Source: Candidatus Peribacteraceae bacterium (GTDB lineage Bacteria; Patescibacteriota; Gracilibacteria; Peribacterales; Peribacteraceae). Taken from it: a DNA stretch of 16,988 bases. Of the stretch, positions 1 through 6,388 are shown piece by piece. The stretch is from positions 1 through 16,988 of the forward strand of contig JALHMU010000014.1 in NCBI GenBank assembly GCA_022843885.1. The letters are read 5' to 3'. Each line of letters opens with the position of its first letter. Positions within the stretch are counted from its first letter, which is position 1. Under the pieces are notes generated by a model. That model was not told the DNA's origin and searched no databases. It worked only from the letters and a program-made list of their open reading frames with translations. Position numbers and translations under genes: made by a program.

Positions 1-376
1 CTTTGAGGCGGCTCAAGAGTTCCGGATTGCGGAAGTATGCGCTGATCGTGAGAAGTAAAAGGAGCGCGTAGATCATTCCTGTTTCAGCGAATGACGTGAA
101 GCCGTGCGTGAGCATCGCGGAGAGAATGCCTGCCGTGTAACCGACCATGAGGACGAAGCCAACGGTAGATGTGCGTGGGATCAAGAACAGGATGACGATG
201 ATGATCTCGAGCACACCGAGCTGGTATTGAATCGGCGTCATGCCAACTGCTTCAGCAAACTGCGCGCCTTGCGAGCCTGGCTCGGCAGGGACAAATTTTG
301 CATACGCGGCGAAGACGTTCATTGCGGCAACGAGGATGGCACAAATCCATCCGACGATGAGACCAAGTTTTTTCAT
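1..376 (-). CDS. DoxX-like membrane protein, partial (3' end outside window)
   Basis: The minus strand opens with ATG at 376 and reads 125 codons without a stop to the window edge, so the C-terminus is missing. The start of the protein reads MKKLGLIVGWICAILVAAMN. It has four hydrophobic segments, at about residues 5-25, 53-67, 70-88 and 100-115. The first is followed by AYAKF, as in DoxX/DoxX_2 small membrane proteins. Members are four-helix inner-membrane proteins of generally unclear role, some linked to quinone or sulfur redox. There is no Shine-Dalgarno sequence; a TACACT hexamer lies 24 nt upstream, followed by a pyrimidine-rich leader. An intrinsic terminator separates it from the upstream minus-strand gene, so it is probably its own transcription unit. 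The family call rests on topology and a few residues; DoxX versus a related DoxX-like family is not certain. Confidence 0.7.
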   Translation of the reverse strand, partial: MKKLGLIVGWICAILVAAMNVFAAYAKFVPAEPGSQGAQFAEAVGMTPIQYQLGVLEIIIVILFLIPRTSTVGFVLMVGYTAGILSAMLTHGFTSFAETGMIYALLLLLTISAYFRNPELLSRLK

Positions 377-400
377 AGGAGAAATGGGGAATTGGAAAAG

Positions 401-406
401 AGTGTA
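401..406 (-). promoter_or_regulatory. -10 element for the DoxX-like gene
   Basis: TACACT on the minus strand ends 24 nt before the ATG at 376. The expected leader is about 17 nt and rich in C and T, with no Shine-Dalgarno motif. The same hexamer sits in front of the gene starting at 1207. Confidence 0.4.
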
Positions 407-418
407 GCGGAATATTCT

Positions 419-455
419 AAAAAAATCCTCTCTCCCGGTAATGGAAGAGAGGATT
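419..455 (-). terminator. Intrinsic terminator after the TPR-like gene
   Basis: A perfect 10-bp stem (AATCCTCTCT at 424-433 paired with AGAGAGGATT at 446-455) has a 12-nt loop. Read on the minus strand it runs into seven T residues (419-425). It lies 24 bases past the stop of the 479-1099 gene, so it is a standard Rho-independent terminator for that gene and insulates the DoxX-like gene downstream. Confidence 0.85.
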
Positions 456-478
456 CAGCGTGCTCCTTTGAAAGGTGT

Positions 479-1099
479 TTAGAAAATGAAACGGGATTCG
501 ATGTCCCAGTCGCCGTGAGAAAGCTCCTTTGCTTTTGAGGCACTGAGTTTCATCTTTTCTTGATCGATGATCTCGGGGTGTTTTCGGCCCAGTTGCACAT
601 AGAGCGCATAAGGCCGGTACGAAGCCGGAAACTGTCGTATCAATGTTTCGCAGAGAATGAGCGCTTGCCCAGGATTTCCTGTGCGTTCCGTCAGTTCGAC
701 CTCATAACAGAGCAAGGAAAGCATGCGATGCGGATCGCCGAGATGTCGCCAGTACATGGCAGACGATTGCACGTCTTGAAGTGCTTTCGGAAGATTATTC
801 TCCACTTCGAATTCAGTGGCTCGTCGCGCGTACAGTTCGGCCAAGGTCTGCGTAACTCGGTCGTCACGTTGGTCCAAAAGATTGAACTCGTATTTGCTGA
901 GCTCGTCGATCACGTGATCGAGTCGCTTCAGAACCGCCGGGTCATCATAGCCACCGAGGGAAAGTAGGCGTGCTACTTCTTCTGCTTCGACTTTCGCCCA
1001 GGATTTTTTCGTCGCATGTGGAATGCCGTACAAGGCGCATGCGCCGAGTATGGCGAAGAGCACAAGCGCAATAAAGCATCGAATCTTCGATTGACTCAT
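479..1099 (-). CDS. Membrane-anchored TPR-like protein of unknown function
   Basis: The predicted protein has 206 residues, beginning MSQSKIRCF. The open frame extends further upstream, but this ATG is preferred because AAAGGA lies 6-7 nt before it, the one clear Shine-Dalgarno sequence in the window. One hydrophobic segment at about residues 7-26 is a signal anchor or uncleaved signal. The rest is strongly helical with alternating A/L/Y positions (around LAELYARRATEFEVENN and GNPGQALILCETLIRQFP), which resembles two or three degenerate tetratricopeptide repeats. The likely topology is an N-terminal anchor with an extracytoplasmic protein-binding helical domain. I do not recognise a specific family. 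It is transcribed divergently from the 1207 gene across a 107-bp region containing a palindrome, and it ends at a strong terminator. Confidence 0.7.
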   Translation of the reverse strand: MSQSKIRCFIALVLFAILGACALYGIPHATKKSWAKVEAEEVARLLSLGGYDDPAVLKRLDHVIDELSKYEFNLLDQRDDRVTQTLAELYARRATEFEVENNLPKALQDVQSSAMYWRHLGDPHRMLSLLCYEVELTERTGNPGQALILCETLIRQFPASYRPYALYVQLGRKHPEIIDQEKMKLSASKAKELSHGDWDIESRFIF

Positions 1100-1125
1100 T
1101 TCAAATTCCTTTCGTGTAAGGAGCG

Positions 1126-1151
1126 AGTGATACCAGTGATTTCGATCACTG
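1126..1151. promoter_or_regulatory. Palindrome and direct repeat in a divergent promoter region
   Basis: CAGTGAT (1134-1140), TTCG, then ATCACTG (1145-1151) is a perfect 7-bp inverted repeat. A third copy of AGTGAT lies at 1126-1131, nine bases from the copy at 1135-1140. The cluster sits between the divergent genes starting at 1099 and 1207. It overlaps a possible minus-strand -10 (TATCAC). It could be a repressor operator or an RNA hairpin with a UUCG loop. Confidence 0.4.
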
Positions 1152-1191
1152 TTCAAATGATATTTTACCATTCAAAATTATTTAAGCAATG

Positions 1192-1200
1192 TGCTACACT
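1192..1200 (+). promoter_or_regulatory. Extended -10 promoter, leaderless spacing
   Basis: TGcTACACT is an extended -10 (TGn plus hexamer), and TACACT ends exactly 6 nt before the ATG at 1207. Transcription would start at or next to the A of the start codon. A weak -35 candidate, TTCAAA, lies at 1171-1176 with an 18-nt spacer. Confidence 0.6.
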
Positions 1201-1206
1201 GAACGA

Positions 1207-1716
1207 ATGCCCACGCCAAAAATCGTTCAAGTGCACGACACGATGCAGAAAGCATCGTATGTTCTGAGCGAGCCGATGGGAAAAAATTTCGATTCGCGTT
1301 TCAGCCCTGATCTCAGCCCAAAAGAGATGCTCGATCTTGGCGTCTTCGGTGGGAAATACATGACCGATTGCACGAAAGAATTTCCCAAAGAGTGGTTCAA
1401 GAAGGCAAAGCTCTGTTCGGAAAAACATGATCCCACGCTTAATTTTTTCGGCATCAATGCCAGCCAGCCCTTATCTGTCTGGCGAAAGAAAGGATGGATT
1501 CACCCCGCCGATCCGCGCGGATGGTTCCAGTGGTATTGCCGCTATTACATGGGACGACGCATTCCAGAAGAGGATGATCGTCAGATTCGTCGATGGATGG
1601 CGATGAAGCGACATGTCACACAAGTGCTTCGCAATTGCAGACGCGGTGATCTGAACTGTCGAAGAAAACAGCGCCAAGCACTGCTGCACTGGGCATATGA
1701 CAGTCGGAAGATGTAA
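1207..1716 (+). CDS. Conserved small soluble protein of unknown function
   Basis: The protein has 169 residues beginning MPTPKIVQVHDTM. A start six codons earlier is open but would overlap the -10 hexamer at 1195-1200, so 1207 is preferred. From memory, it belongs to a widely conserved uncharacterised family found in many bacteria and some eukaryotes. Family-typical blocks visible here are LGVFGGKYMTDC (around residue 45), FGINASQPLSVWRKKGWIHP, DPRGWFQWYCRYYMGRR and, at the C-terminus, RRKQRQALLHWAYDSRKM. It is rich in W, R and C, has no signal peptide or membrane segment, and looks cytoplasmic. Its biochemical function is unknown to me. It is probably monocistronic with a leaderless start; the next gene has its own -10 at 1726. 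Confidence 0.8.
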   Translation: MPTPKIVQVHDTMQKASYVLSEPMGKNFDSRFSPDLSPKEMLDLGVFGGKYMTDCTKEFPKEWFKKAKLCSEKHDPTLNFFGINASQPLSVWRKKGWIHPADPRGWFQWYCRYYMGRRIPEEDDRQIRRWMAMKRHVTQVLRNCRRGDLNCRRKQRQALLHWAYDSRKM

Positions 1717-1725
1717 GTCTTTCTG

Positions 1726-1731
1726 TATACT
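1726..1731 (+). promoter_or_regulatory. -10 element for the second DoxX-like gene
   Basis: TATACT ends 25 nt before the ATG at 1757. The implied leader of about 18 nt is almost entirely pyrimidine and contains no Shine-Dalgarno motif. Spacing and leader composition match the first DoxX-like gene (starting at 376). Confidence 0.5.
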
Positions 1732-1756
1732 GACTCTCATCCTTCCTTTCTTTTCT

Positions 1757-2140
1757 ATGAAATACGTCACGATCATTGTCCGCATTCTTCTCGGACTCGT
1801 CATCCTCACGCCGATCCTCGGTGCAACCGGCATTTTCCCGGCACCAACAGCCGATCTCTACACGCCAGCAGGTTGGGCATTCATGGAAGCGCTTATGAAT
1901 AGCGGCTACATGTTCCCGCTCATCGCAGTCACGTGTGCGGTCGCATTGGTGCTCCTCATCATGAACCGCACGGCACTTGCTGCCGTGATCTTGGCGCCAT
2001 TCGCAATCAACGTCGCATGTTTCCACACGTTCGTGGAGGATGCACCGATCAGCGTTTCTGCAAGCCTTGCCTACGTTCTCGTCGGCGGCACGATCTATCT
2101 CCTCTGGATCAACCGCAAAAAGTACAAAGCTTTGTGGTAA
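1757..2140 (+). CDS. DoxX family membrane protein
   Basis: The protein has 127 residues beginning MKYVTIIVRILLG. The frame is open further upstream, but that part overlaps the promoter and does not look like protein of this type. Four hydrophobic segments lie at about residues 5-25, 47-67, 71-90 and 100-117. The pattern SGYMFPLIAV and the segment AVILAPFAINVACFH match the DoxX layout, with Gly-Tyr before helix 2 and Pro plus Phe-His at the end of helix 3. It is expected to be an inner-membrane protein; the role is poorly defined in the family, sometimes linked to redox or oxidative-stress membrane complexes. A TspO-like gene follows after 30 bases with its own promoter. It is not closely similar to the DoxX-like protein at 1-376, so a recent duplication is unlikely. 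Confidence 0.75.
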   Translation: MKYVTIIVRILLGLVILTPILGATGIFPAPTADLYTPAGWAFMEALMNSGYMFPLIAVTCAVALVLLIMNRTALAAVILAPFAINVACFHTFVEDAPISVSASLAYVLVGGTIYLLWINRKKYKALW

Positions 2141-2155
2141 GAGCAGAGCGCGTAC

Positions 2156-2164
2156 TGTTATACT
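2156..2164 (+). promoter_or_regulatory. Extended -10 promoter for the TspO-like gene
   Basis: TGtTATACT is close to the ideal extended -10, and the hexamer ends 6 nt before the ATG at 2171, so the transcript is predicted to be leaderless. This also supports the short N-terminus chosen for the gene. Confidence 0.65.
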
Positions 2165-2170
2165 CGCAGA

Positions 2171-2566
2171 ATGCAAACGTATCGCGAGTACGCACATCTA
2201 AAAAAGCCTTCATGGTCACCGCCTGCATGGGTCTTCGGACCGGTGTGGACGGTGCTCTATGTCATCATCGCTGTTTCCTTTGGTTGGACGTTCGTCTTGG
2301 CGTTTCAAGAAAACATTCCCGCGATGATTGCAGTGCCGTTCGTTTTGAATCTCATCTTCAACTTTGCATTCACACCGCTGCAGTTCGGTCTCAAGAACAA
2401 TTGGCTCGCGAGTATCGATATTCTGCTCGTGCTCGGAACATTGATCTGGGCGATGTATGCCATCTTTCCGTATGAACCGATTATCATGTACGCGCAGATT
2501 CCGTATCTCCTCTGGGTCAGCTTCGCGACATGCTTGCAGTTGATCATTACGTATCTCAATTCCTGA
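2171..2566 (+). CDS. TspO/MBR family protein lacking the first helix
   Basis: This 131-residue membrane protein has clear TspO/MBR (translocator protein, tryptophan-rich sensory protein) signatures: KPSWSPPAWVFGPVWTVLY at residues 12-30, NLIFNFAFTPLQFGL in the middle, and PYLLWVSFATCL near the C-terminus. Family members bind porphyrins and other ligands in the membrane. They are usually about 150-160 residues with five helices. Here the protein begins with ten polar residues directly before the KP-PP motif, so the family's helix 1 is absent. An in-frame stop (the TAA of the DoxX-like gene at 2138-2140) only ten codons upstream rules out a longer start. The third block has Phe where the family usually has Trp. 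Four helices remain. The small gene at 2572 follows after 5 bases and is probably co-transcribed. Confidence 0.85.
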   Translation: MQTYREYAHLKKPSWSPPAWVFGPVWTVLYVIIAVSFGWTFVLAFQENIPAMIAVPFVLNLIFNFAFTPLQFGLKNNWLASIDILLVLGTLIWAMYAIFPYEPIIMYAQIPYLLWVSFATCLQLIITYLNS

Positions 2567-2571
2567 TCTCT

Positions 2572-2760
2572 ATGAAGAACAAGCGCACGAAAGATGAATA
2601 CATGGGCACGGGCATTGCATTGGGAATGGCTATGGGTGTGGCAATCGGATCAGCGATGGGGAATATTGGAGTCGGGATTGCGATTGGGATTTCTTTAGGT
2701 GTCGCATTCGGAGCTTCGATGTGGGAGCAGCAAGAAAAGAAACACAAGAATAAGAAATAA
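2572..2760 (+). CDS. Small glycine-zipper-like membrane protein
   Basis: The protein has 62 residues: a charged N-terminus (MKNKRTKDEYMG), then about 40 residues of small and aliphatic amino acids with glycines every three to four positions (GTGIALGMAMGVAIGSAMG and onward), and a lysine-rich tail (EQQEKKHKNKK). The layout fits a glycine-zipper helical hairpin inserted in the membrane. No specific family is recognised. It starts 5 bases after the TspO stop with no Shine-Dalgarno motif, so it probably depends on read-through or reinitiation from that gene. The opposite strand is also open here, but only as a low-complexity mirror. Confidence 0.65.
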   Translation: MKNKRTKDEYMGTGIALGMAMGVAIGSAMGNIGVGIAIGISLGVAFGASMWEQQEKKHKNKK

Positions 2761-2770
2761 AAGATGCTCA

Positions 2771-2798
2771 TTGACAAGTGGTCATGCTGCTTTATGCT
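2771..2798 (+). promoter_or_regulatory. Promoter of the lipoprotein gene (TTGACA, 16 nt, TATGCT)
   Basis: A perfect -35 (TTGACA, 2771-2776) is spaced 16 nt from TATGCT (2793-2798). The -10 ends 8 nt before the ATG at 2807, leaving at most one or two leader bases. Confidence 0.65.
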
Positions 2799-2806
2799 TT
2801 TGGTCT

Positions 2807-3427
2807 ATGAATAAAACCCTTTCTTTCATCTTGCCGTGCTTGCTGTGTCTGAGCGCATGCACACCTGCCAACACGAGTATTGTTTCCAACACGGAGTCGT
2901 CCGTTGCTCTTCCTGACAATTTCGATCGTGAGGATTTTAAGAAAAGAGATTGCAGCAACCATCCAGCATTAGATGAGTACTGCGAAATATACCTCCGCAT
3001 GTACATCGGTAGTCTAAACCGAGCGGCCATTCTTGAGCTTAACCCCGTGCAGAAATCAAACAACCAAGTGCTGGGCGATCCTTGGTCTGCTCAACTTATG
3101 ATTCTAGAATATCCAACGCAGCAAGATGTGCAGAATTACTTGGATCCGACGTTCCCGAAAATGCAGCGAGCTCTTCCTGTGCGTAAGACGGAATCCGGAA
3201 TGCTTGAATTTGCAAATGAAGACGATGTAAAAAGCTTCATCGCGCAATCATTTGAACCAACCTTCACAACGATCAGCATCAATGGATCCGATGTTCTCAC
3301 GACTGCTACTCCAGAAGGCGTTCGCTACCTTGCGCAAAAAGGAAGATTCCTTCTGATGACCGGTACGGAATCTCCGGAATCCGAGCAGGTCGTTCGCGGA
3401 ATGATCGCAGACTTCCTCTCGAACTAA
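2807..3427 (+). CDS. Putative lipoprotein of unknown function
   Basis: The protein has 206 residues. It begins MNKTLSFILPCLLCLSAC, a type II signal peptide with lipobox LSAC and Cys18 as the predicted acylated residue. After a Ser/Thr-rich linker comes a compact domain with paired cysteines (KKRDCSNHPALDEYCEIY) and a mixed alpha/beta stretch ending in RGMIADFLSN. No enzyme motif is visible. Translation from the ATG at 2807 is supported by the promoter ending just upstream; the frame extends further back across the preceding gene, which is not meaningful. It would be exported and anchored at the outer face of the membrane. The gene is convergent with the DUF1801 gene, with 7 bases between the two stops and no obvious terminator. 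Confidence 0.75.
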   Translation: MNKTLSFILPCLLCLSACTPANTSIVSNTESSVALPDNFDREDFKKRDCSNHPALDEYCEIYLRMYIGSLNRAAILELNPVQKSNNQVLGDPWSAQLMILEYPTQQDVQNYLDPTFPKMQRALPVRKTESGMLEFANEDDVKSFIAQSFEPTFTTISINGSDVLTTATPEGVRYLAQKGRFLLMTGTESPESEQVVRGMIADFLSN

Positions 3428-3434
3428 GTCGACA

Positions 3435-3800
3435 TTACGTTTTCTTCTTCGATTTCACATTCGTGACCTTGATTCTGTGTTTCACGATCTTCTTGATCAG
3501 CCCTAACGGTAGCGGTGCATCGAGAGGGAACTGAATCGTGCCCTTGGATGTTTTGTAGGGTTTGAGTTCTTTCGCAAATTCTTTGATGGCGACCGGACCA
3601 GGGAAGAAGCCGACATGGTTCTTGAATCCACCGAAGTGCACGACGTTTCCGAACCATTTGTACGTGGGGATGCCGTAACTGATTGCTTCTTCAGCCATGG
3701 GCGCCGTTTCACCGATCACTTTACGCATTTGCTTCAGCAGCTTCTGCGTTTCTTTGGGATAGTCCGCAATGTAATCGTCGATGGTTTTGAAGGTTTTCAT
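3435..3800 (-). CDS. DUF1801 (YdhG/iron-chaperone-like) protein
   Basis: The protein has 121 residues beginning MKTFKTIDDYIADYPKETQ. It shows the DUF1801 layout: an N-terminal helical segment (LLKQMRKVIGETAPMAEEAISYGIP), the block PTYKWFGNVVHFGGFKNHVGFFP, then KGTIQFPLDAPLP and a basic tail (KVKSKKKT type). The fold resembles the bacterial frataxin-like/YdhG group, and some members are annotated as iron chaperones, though function is largely untested. Earlier in-frame starts (ATG at 3806, GTG at 3809) overlap the -10 hexamer at 3808-3813, so the ATG at 3800 is chosen; the promoter then gives a leaderless message. It is divergent from the DUF4383 gene, with 67 bases between. Confidence 0.85.
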   Translation of the reverse strand: MKTFKTIDDYIADYPKETQKLLKQMRKVIGETAPMAEEAISYGIPTYKWFGNVVHFGGFKNHVGFFPGPVAIKEFAKELKPYKTSKGTIQFPLDAPLPLGLIKKIVKHRIKVTNVKSKKKT

Positions 3801-3807
3801 GAACATC

Positions 3808-3813
3808 ACTATA
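3808..3813 (-). promoter_or_regulatory. -10 element for the DUF1801 gene
   Basis: TATAGT on the minus strand ends 7 nt before the ATG at 3800, consistent with a leaderless start. No convincing -35 is seen. Confidence 0.5.
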
Positions 3814-3854
3814 CGCCACTTCTAAGATATCTGGCGAAGCAGATCGAACCTAGT

Positions 3855-3860
3855 TACCAT
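3855..3860 (+). promoter_or_regulatory. -10 element for the DUF4383 gene
   Basis: TACCAT ends 7 nt before the ATG at 3868. It is a weaker match than the others, but the spacing fits the leaderless pattern seen through the window. Confidence 0.4.
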
Positions 3861-3867
3861 ACCTGTT

Positions 3868-4302
3868 ATGCAACCACTTCGAATCTTCGGCCTCGTCTAT
3901 TCGCTCATGTTCTTTTTTGTAGCAGTGATGGGCTACATTCCTCCTTTCGTCGATGCCGACGGATATCTCTTCGGACTCTTTGCGTTAGATCTGTACGACA
4001 ATCTCCTGCACGGGTTTTCCGGTGCGTGGGCACTGATTGCGTCGATCATTTCCGTCAGGCAGATCACGTTGTATTTCAAGATCTTCGGAACGGTCTATTT
4101 CTTAGATGGCGTCGTCGGTCTCTTTGCAGGGAATGCTTTCCTTGATTTCAGTATCATCAAATACGGCATTGCGGATAATACGTTCATGGTGAATTTTCTG
4201 CTCAACATTCCGCATATCATCATCGGAGGGACTGCCATGTTTGCAGGGTATTACCTAAGCAAGAAAGCATTTTTCACGCGACCAATCGGTTCTCGCGCAT
4301 AA
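3868..4302 (+). CDS. DUF4383 family membrane protein
   Basis: The protein has 144 residues beginning MQPLRIFGLVYSLMFFFVAVMG. Four hydrophobic helices lie at about residues 6-24, 48-66, 70-90 and 108-130. The segments DLYDNLLHGFSGAWALIA and FNFLLNIPHI-like NFLLNIPHIIIGG are typical of DUF4383: an Asn-x-x-His motif near helix 2 and an Asn-x-x-His-type motif before the last helix. It is an inner-membrane protein of unknown role. The following gene starts 2 bases after its stop, so the two are almost certainly translated from one message. Confidence 0.8.
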   Translation: MQPLRIFGLVYSLMFFFVAVMGYIPPFVDADGYLFGLFALDLYDNLLHGFSGAWALIASIISVRQITLYFKIFGTVYFLDGVVGLFAGNAFLDFSIIKYGIADNTFMVNFLLNIPHIIIGGTAMFAGYYLSKKAFFTRPIGSRA

Positions 4303-4304
4303 CG

Positions 4305-5396
4305 ATGAAGCAGACAATATTTTTGGCAGCATGTGTTCTCGCAAGCGCGACCATGCCAGTTTTTGATGCGCATGCGCACAAGATCAATCCTGCAATTATC
4401 GAACGTCTGACTGGTGAGACGGTGGAAGTACATGGGCATCAAGAAGAAGGCGAACCTGCAGATCCGCGAGGAGAAGAGCGCACGTATGCCAGTTTCCCGG
4501 AATGGTACATCGTCTATAGCGCCCAGGAATATGCGACATTTGTCTCGAAAGATGGACGACCTAGTCAGTTTCCCTACTTCGCTTCTGCAGCGCAATATTG
4601 GGATGCAGTCGCAAAAACGAAATTAGCGCTTGGTGATACCGAGATCGATAGCACCACGCAAACGGTGCTGCGAGTAATCGGGATAAGCTTTTCCGTTGAG
4701 AATACGCTCATCGGTTTGTACGAAACGACCGTCGGACGATTCTTCGAGTTCACGCATGGCAGAAAAACACTGGAAGACAGATATACCGAACGTGTCGCCG
4801 AGGAATATGGTGCGTTTTTGTTGCACACGCCATGGTATGCATTTCCCTACGGACAAAAATTGATCGGATTATGGAGTACCTATGGGTGGAGCAGTCTGAC
4901 ACCACGTGGCATGGAACGTCGCATCGCGTTCACATTTGGGTATGGCATCAAAGGCATCTACGGCGGTGTACTTGGATACTTGTCACAAACATCGCTCGGT
5001 GTCGCAGAACTTCAAACAGTCTTCGAGACGGACGCTATCTCAGCGGCAAGTCTGGATTCGATCGAAGGTGTTGAAATAGAAGAGCAATGGCCGGATGGTC
5101 ACGTGCGTGCTGTTGCTCCGCGTTATCGTGCTTTCACGCCGATCGTTGAAGCAATCGCGGCCAAAGGCGGAGGGTTTATCAGTATTCAGGACCATGACGA
5201 GATCATGGCGACGCTCATCATCGATGGTGATCTGCAATGTGATGCGCTGAAAACACGTGAGATCTTCTCTCAAGAGATTCTGACCGCACCACCCAGTCGT
5301 CGAGTTGCACTTCGTATCCCGGTTGCCGAACTTGCTGACACAGTTCGCGCAATTGAATCCTGCAAGCTCACATTGGAACATCTCTACGATTATTGA
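4305..5396 (+). CDS. Secreted protein of unknown function
   Basis: The protein has 363 residues. An N-terminal signal peptide (MKQTIFLAACVLASATMPVF) has a likely cleavage after AHA at about residue 24, leaving a mature start with a His/Glu-rich stretch (HAHK, later EVHGHQEEGE). The first domain contains the conserved-looking block YASFPEWYIVYSAQEYATFV followed by Trp/Tyr-rich helices (HTPWYAFPYGQKLIGLWSTYGW, given here in two parts: HTPWYAFPYG and LIGLWSTYGW). The last third looks like a small alpha/beta domain. LAAC near residue 10 is too close to the N-terminus to be a lipobox. I do not recognise an enzyme family. It sits 2 bases after the DUF4383 gene without its own promoter or Shine-Dalgarno motif, which implies translational coupling. 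Its stop overlaps the stop region of the opposing hydrolase gene by 7 bases. Confidence 0.7.
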   Translation: MKQTIFLAACVLASATMPVFDAHAHKINPAIIERLTGETVEVHGHQEEGEPADPRGEERTYASFPEWYIVYSAQEYATFVSKDGRPSQFPYFASAAQYWDAVAKTKLALGDTEIDSTTQTVLRVIGISFSVENTLIGLYETTVGRFFEFTHGRKTLEDRYTERVAEEYGAFLLHTPWYAFPYGQKLIGLWSTYGWSSLTPRGMERRIAFTFGYGIKGIYGGVLGYLSQTSLGVAELQTVFETDAISAASLDSIEGVEIEEQWPDGHVRAVAPRYRAFTPIVEAIAAKGGGFISIQDHDEIMATLIIDGDLQCDALKTREIFSQEILTAPPSRRVALRIPVAELADTVRAIESCKLTLEHLYDY

Positions 5397-6388
5397 ATCT
5401 CAGTGAGCGCTTTGCGCAGCACGTCATTGAACGCAGTGATATCTTCGATTTGCGGAATATGTCCGATGCCGGGCATCGTAAAGAGTTTCGATCCCGGAAT
5501 GAATGTCTGAAGTTTTTGTCCCTGTTCAAGCGGAGTCGTCGTATCTTCCTCGCCCCAAATGAGTGCGACGGGAACACGGATTTTCGCATAGTTTGCGACA
5601 TCACTGCTTAGACCCGTATCTTCATTGGCAACGAAGCCCTGCATCCAAAATCCAAGGTCGGATGTACTCTTTTTGATCCTTGCAGGCATCGTATAGATCG
5701 CGAGAATCTCATCAGTCGCATCTTGTTTGTCATACAGGAATAGTCCGAGGAGCGTACGTGTCAGAAGGGGGTTCGTCAGCGTAGCTGCTGTCAGTGAATA
5801 TCTGAGCGGCGCAATTGAGAAGAGCCCTTGCATAAGCCCAGATGGGGCTGCTACCGGTCCGTAAATACCGCTTAATGCGGGGTCAACCAGCACGAGACCT
5901 CGGACCCGAGCTGGGAATTGCATTGCAAACTCCAGCACCGATCGGCTGCCATACGAATGTCCGACGATGTATGCCGAGGAAATATCCATGTTTGTGAGCA
6001 GTGCATCCAATCGATCGGCTTGAGCAGTGCGCCAGTAGTCGTGTGATGCAGGTCGATCGGAAAAGCCAAATGGTGGCATGTCGACTGCGATCACATACCA
6101 ATTGTCCTGCACAAGCATATCCATGACCGGGCGCCATGTTTCACTCCATGAGGCCATGCCATGAATGAGGAGGATCGGCGTGTCGCTCTTGTCTCCCGCT
6201 GTCTGAACGAATAGTCGTATATCTCCAGCTTGGATGTATGTTCCTGTCTTCGGTGCGATTGCTTCATTGTCATGACGTTCTCGAATCAGCGCCACAACCG
6301 AGAAAGAGACACACACCAATGCCGCCGCCAAGAGCAGCCAGAGGAAGATCTTTATAAGTAGTTTTAGAATGCGTATTTTTTGTACCAT
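5390..6388 (-). CDS. Membrane-anchored alpha/beta hydrolase
   Basis: The protein has 332 residues. One N-terminal transmembrane segment lies at about residues 8-35, followed by an alpha/beta hydrolase fold: the oxyanion-hole strand LLIHGMASWSETW (HG at 76-77), the nucleophile elbow GHSYGS with Ser145, the acid LIWGEEDTTTP with Asp282, and the catalytic His310 in PGIGHIPQIE. The complete triad argues for an active serine hydrolase (esterase, lipase or haloperoxidase-like); the substrate cannot be read from sequence. The catalytic domain is probably extracytoplasmic. The ATG lies 25 bases inside the end of the upstream FAD-oxidase gene, in a different frame, and there is no separate promoter or Shine-Dalgarno motif, so the pair is co-transcribed and probably coupled. 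It is convergent with, and overlaps by 7 bases, the 4305-5396 gene. Confidence 0.85.
   Translation of the reverse strand: MVQKIRILKLLIKIFLWLLLAAALVCVSFSVVALIRERHDNEAIAPKTGTYIQAGDIRLFVQTAGDKSDTPILLIHGMASWSETWRPVMDMLVQDNWYVIAVDMPPFGFSDRPASHDYWRTAQADRLDALLTNMDISSAYIVGHSYGSRSVLEFAMQFPARVRGLVLVDPALSGIYGPVAAPSGLMQGLFSIAPLRYSLTAATLTNPLLTRTLLGLFLYDKQDATDEILAIYTMPARIKKSTSDLGFWMQGFVANEDTGLSSDVANYAKIRVPVALIWGEEDTTTPLEQGQKLQTFIPGSKLFTMPGIGHIPQIEDITAFNDVLRKALTEIQ

Noticed and set aside
1616..2197. 193-codon minus-strand frame opposite the DoxX-like gene
   Set aside because: Highly charged, Cys/His-rich translation with no start context; it is the mirror of real plus-strand genes.
2556..2777. Minus-strand frame with Ile-Pro-x-Ala repeats
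   Set aside because: Low-complexity mirror of the glycine-zipper gene on the plus strand.
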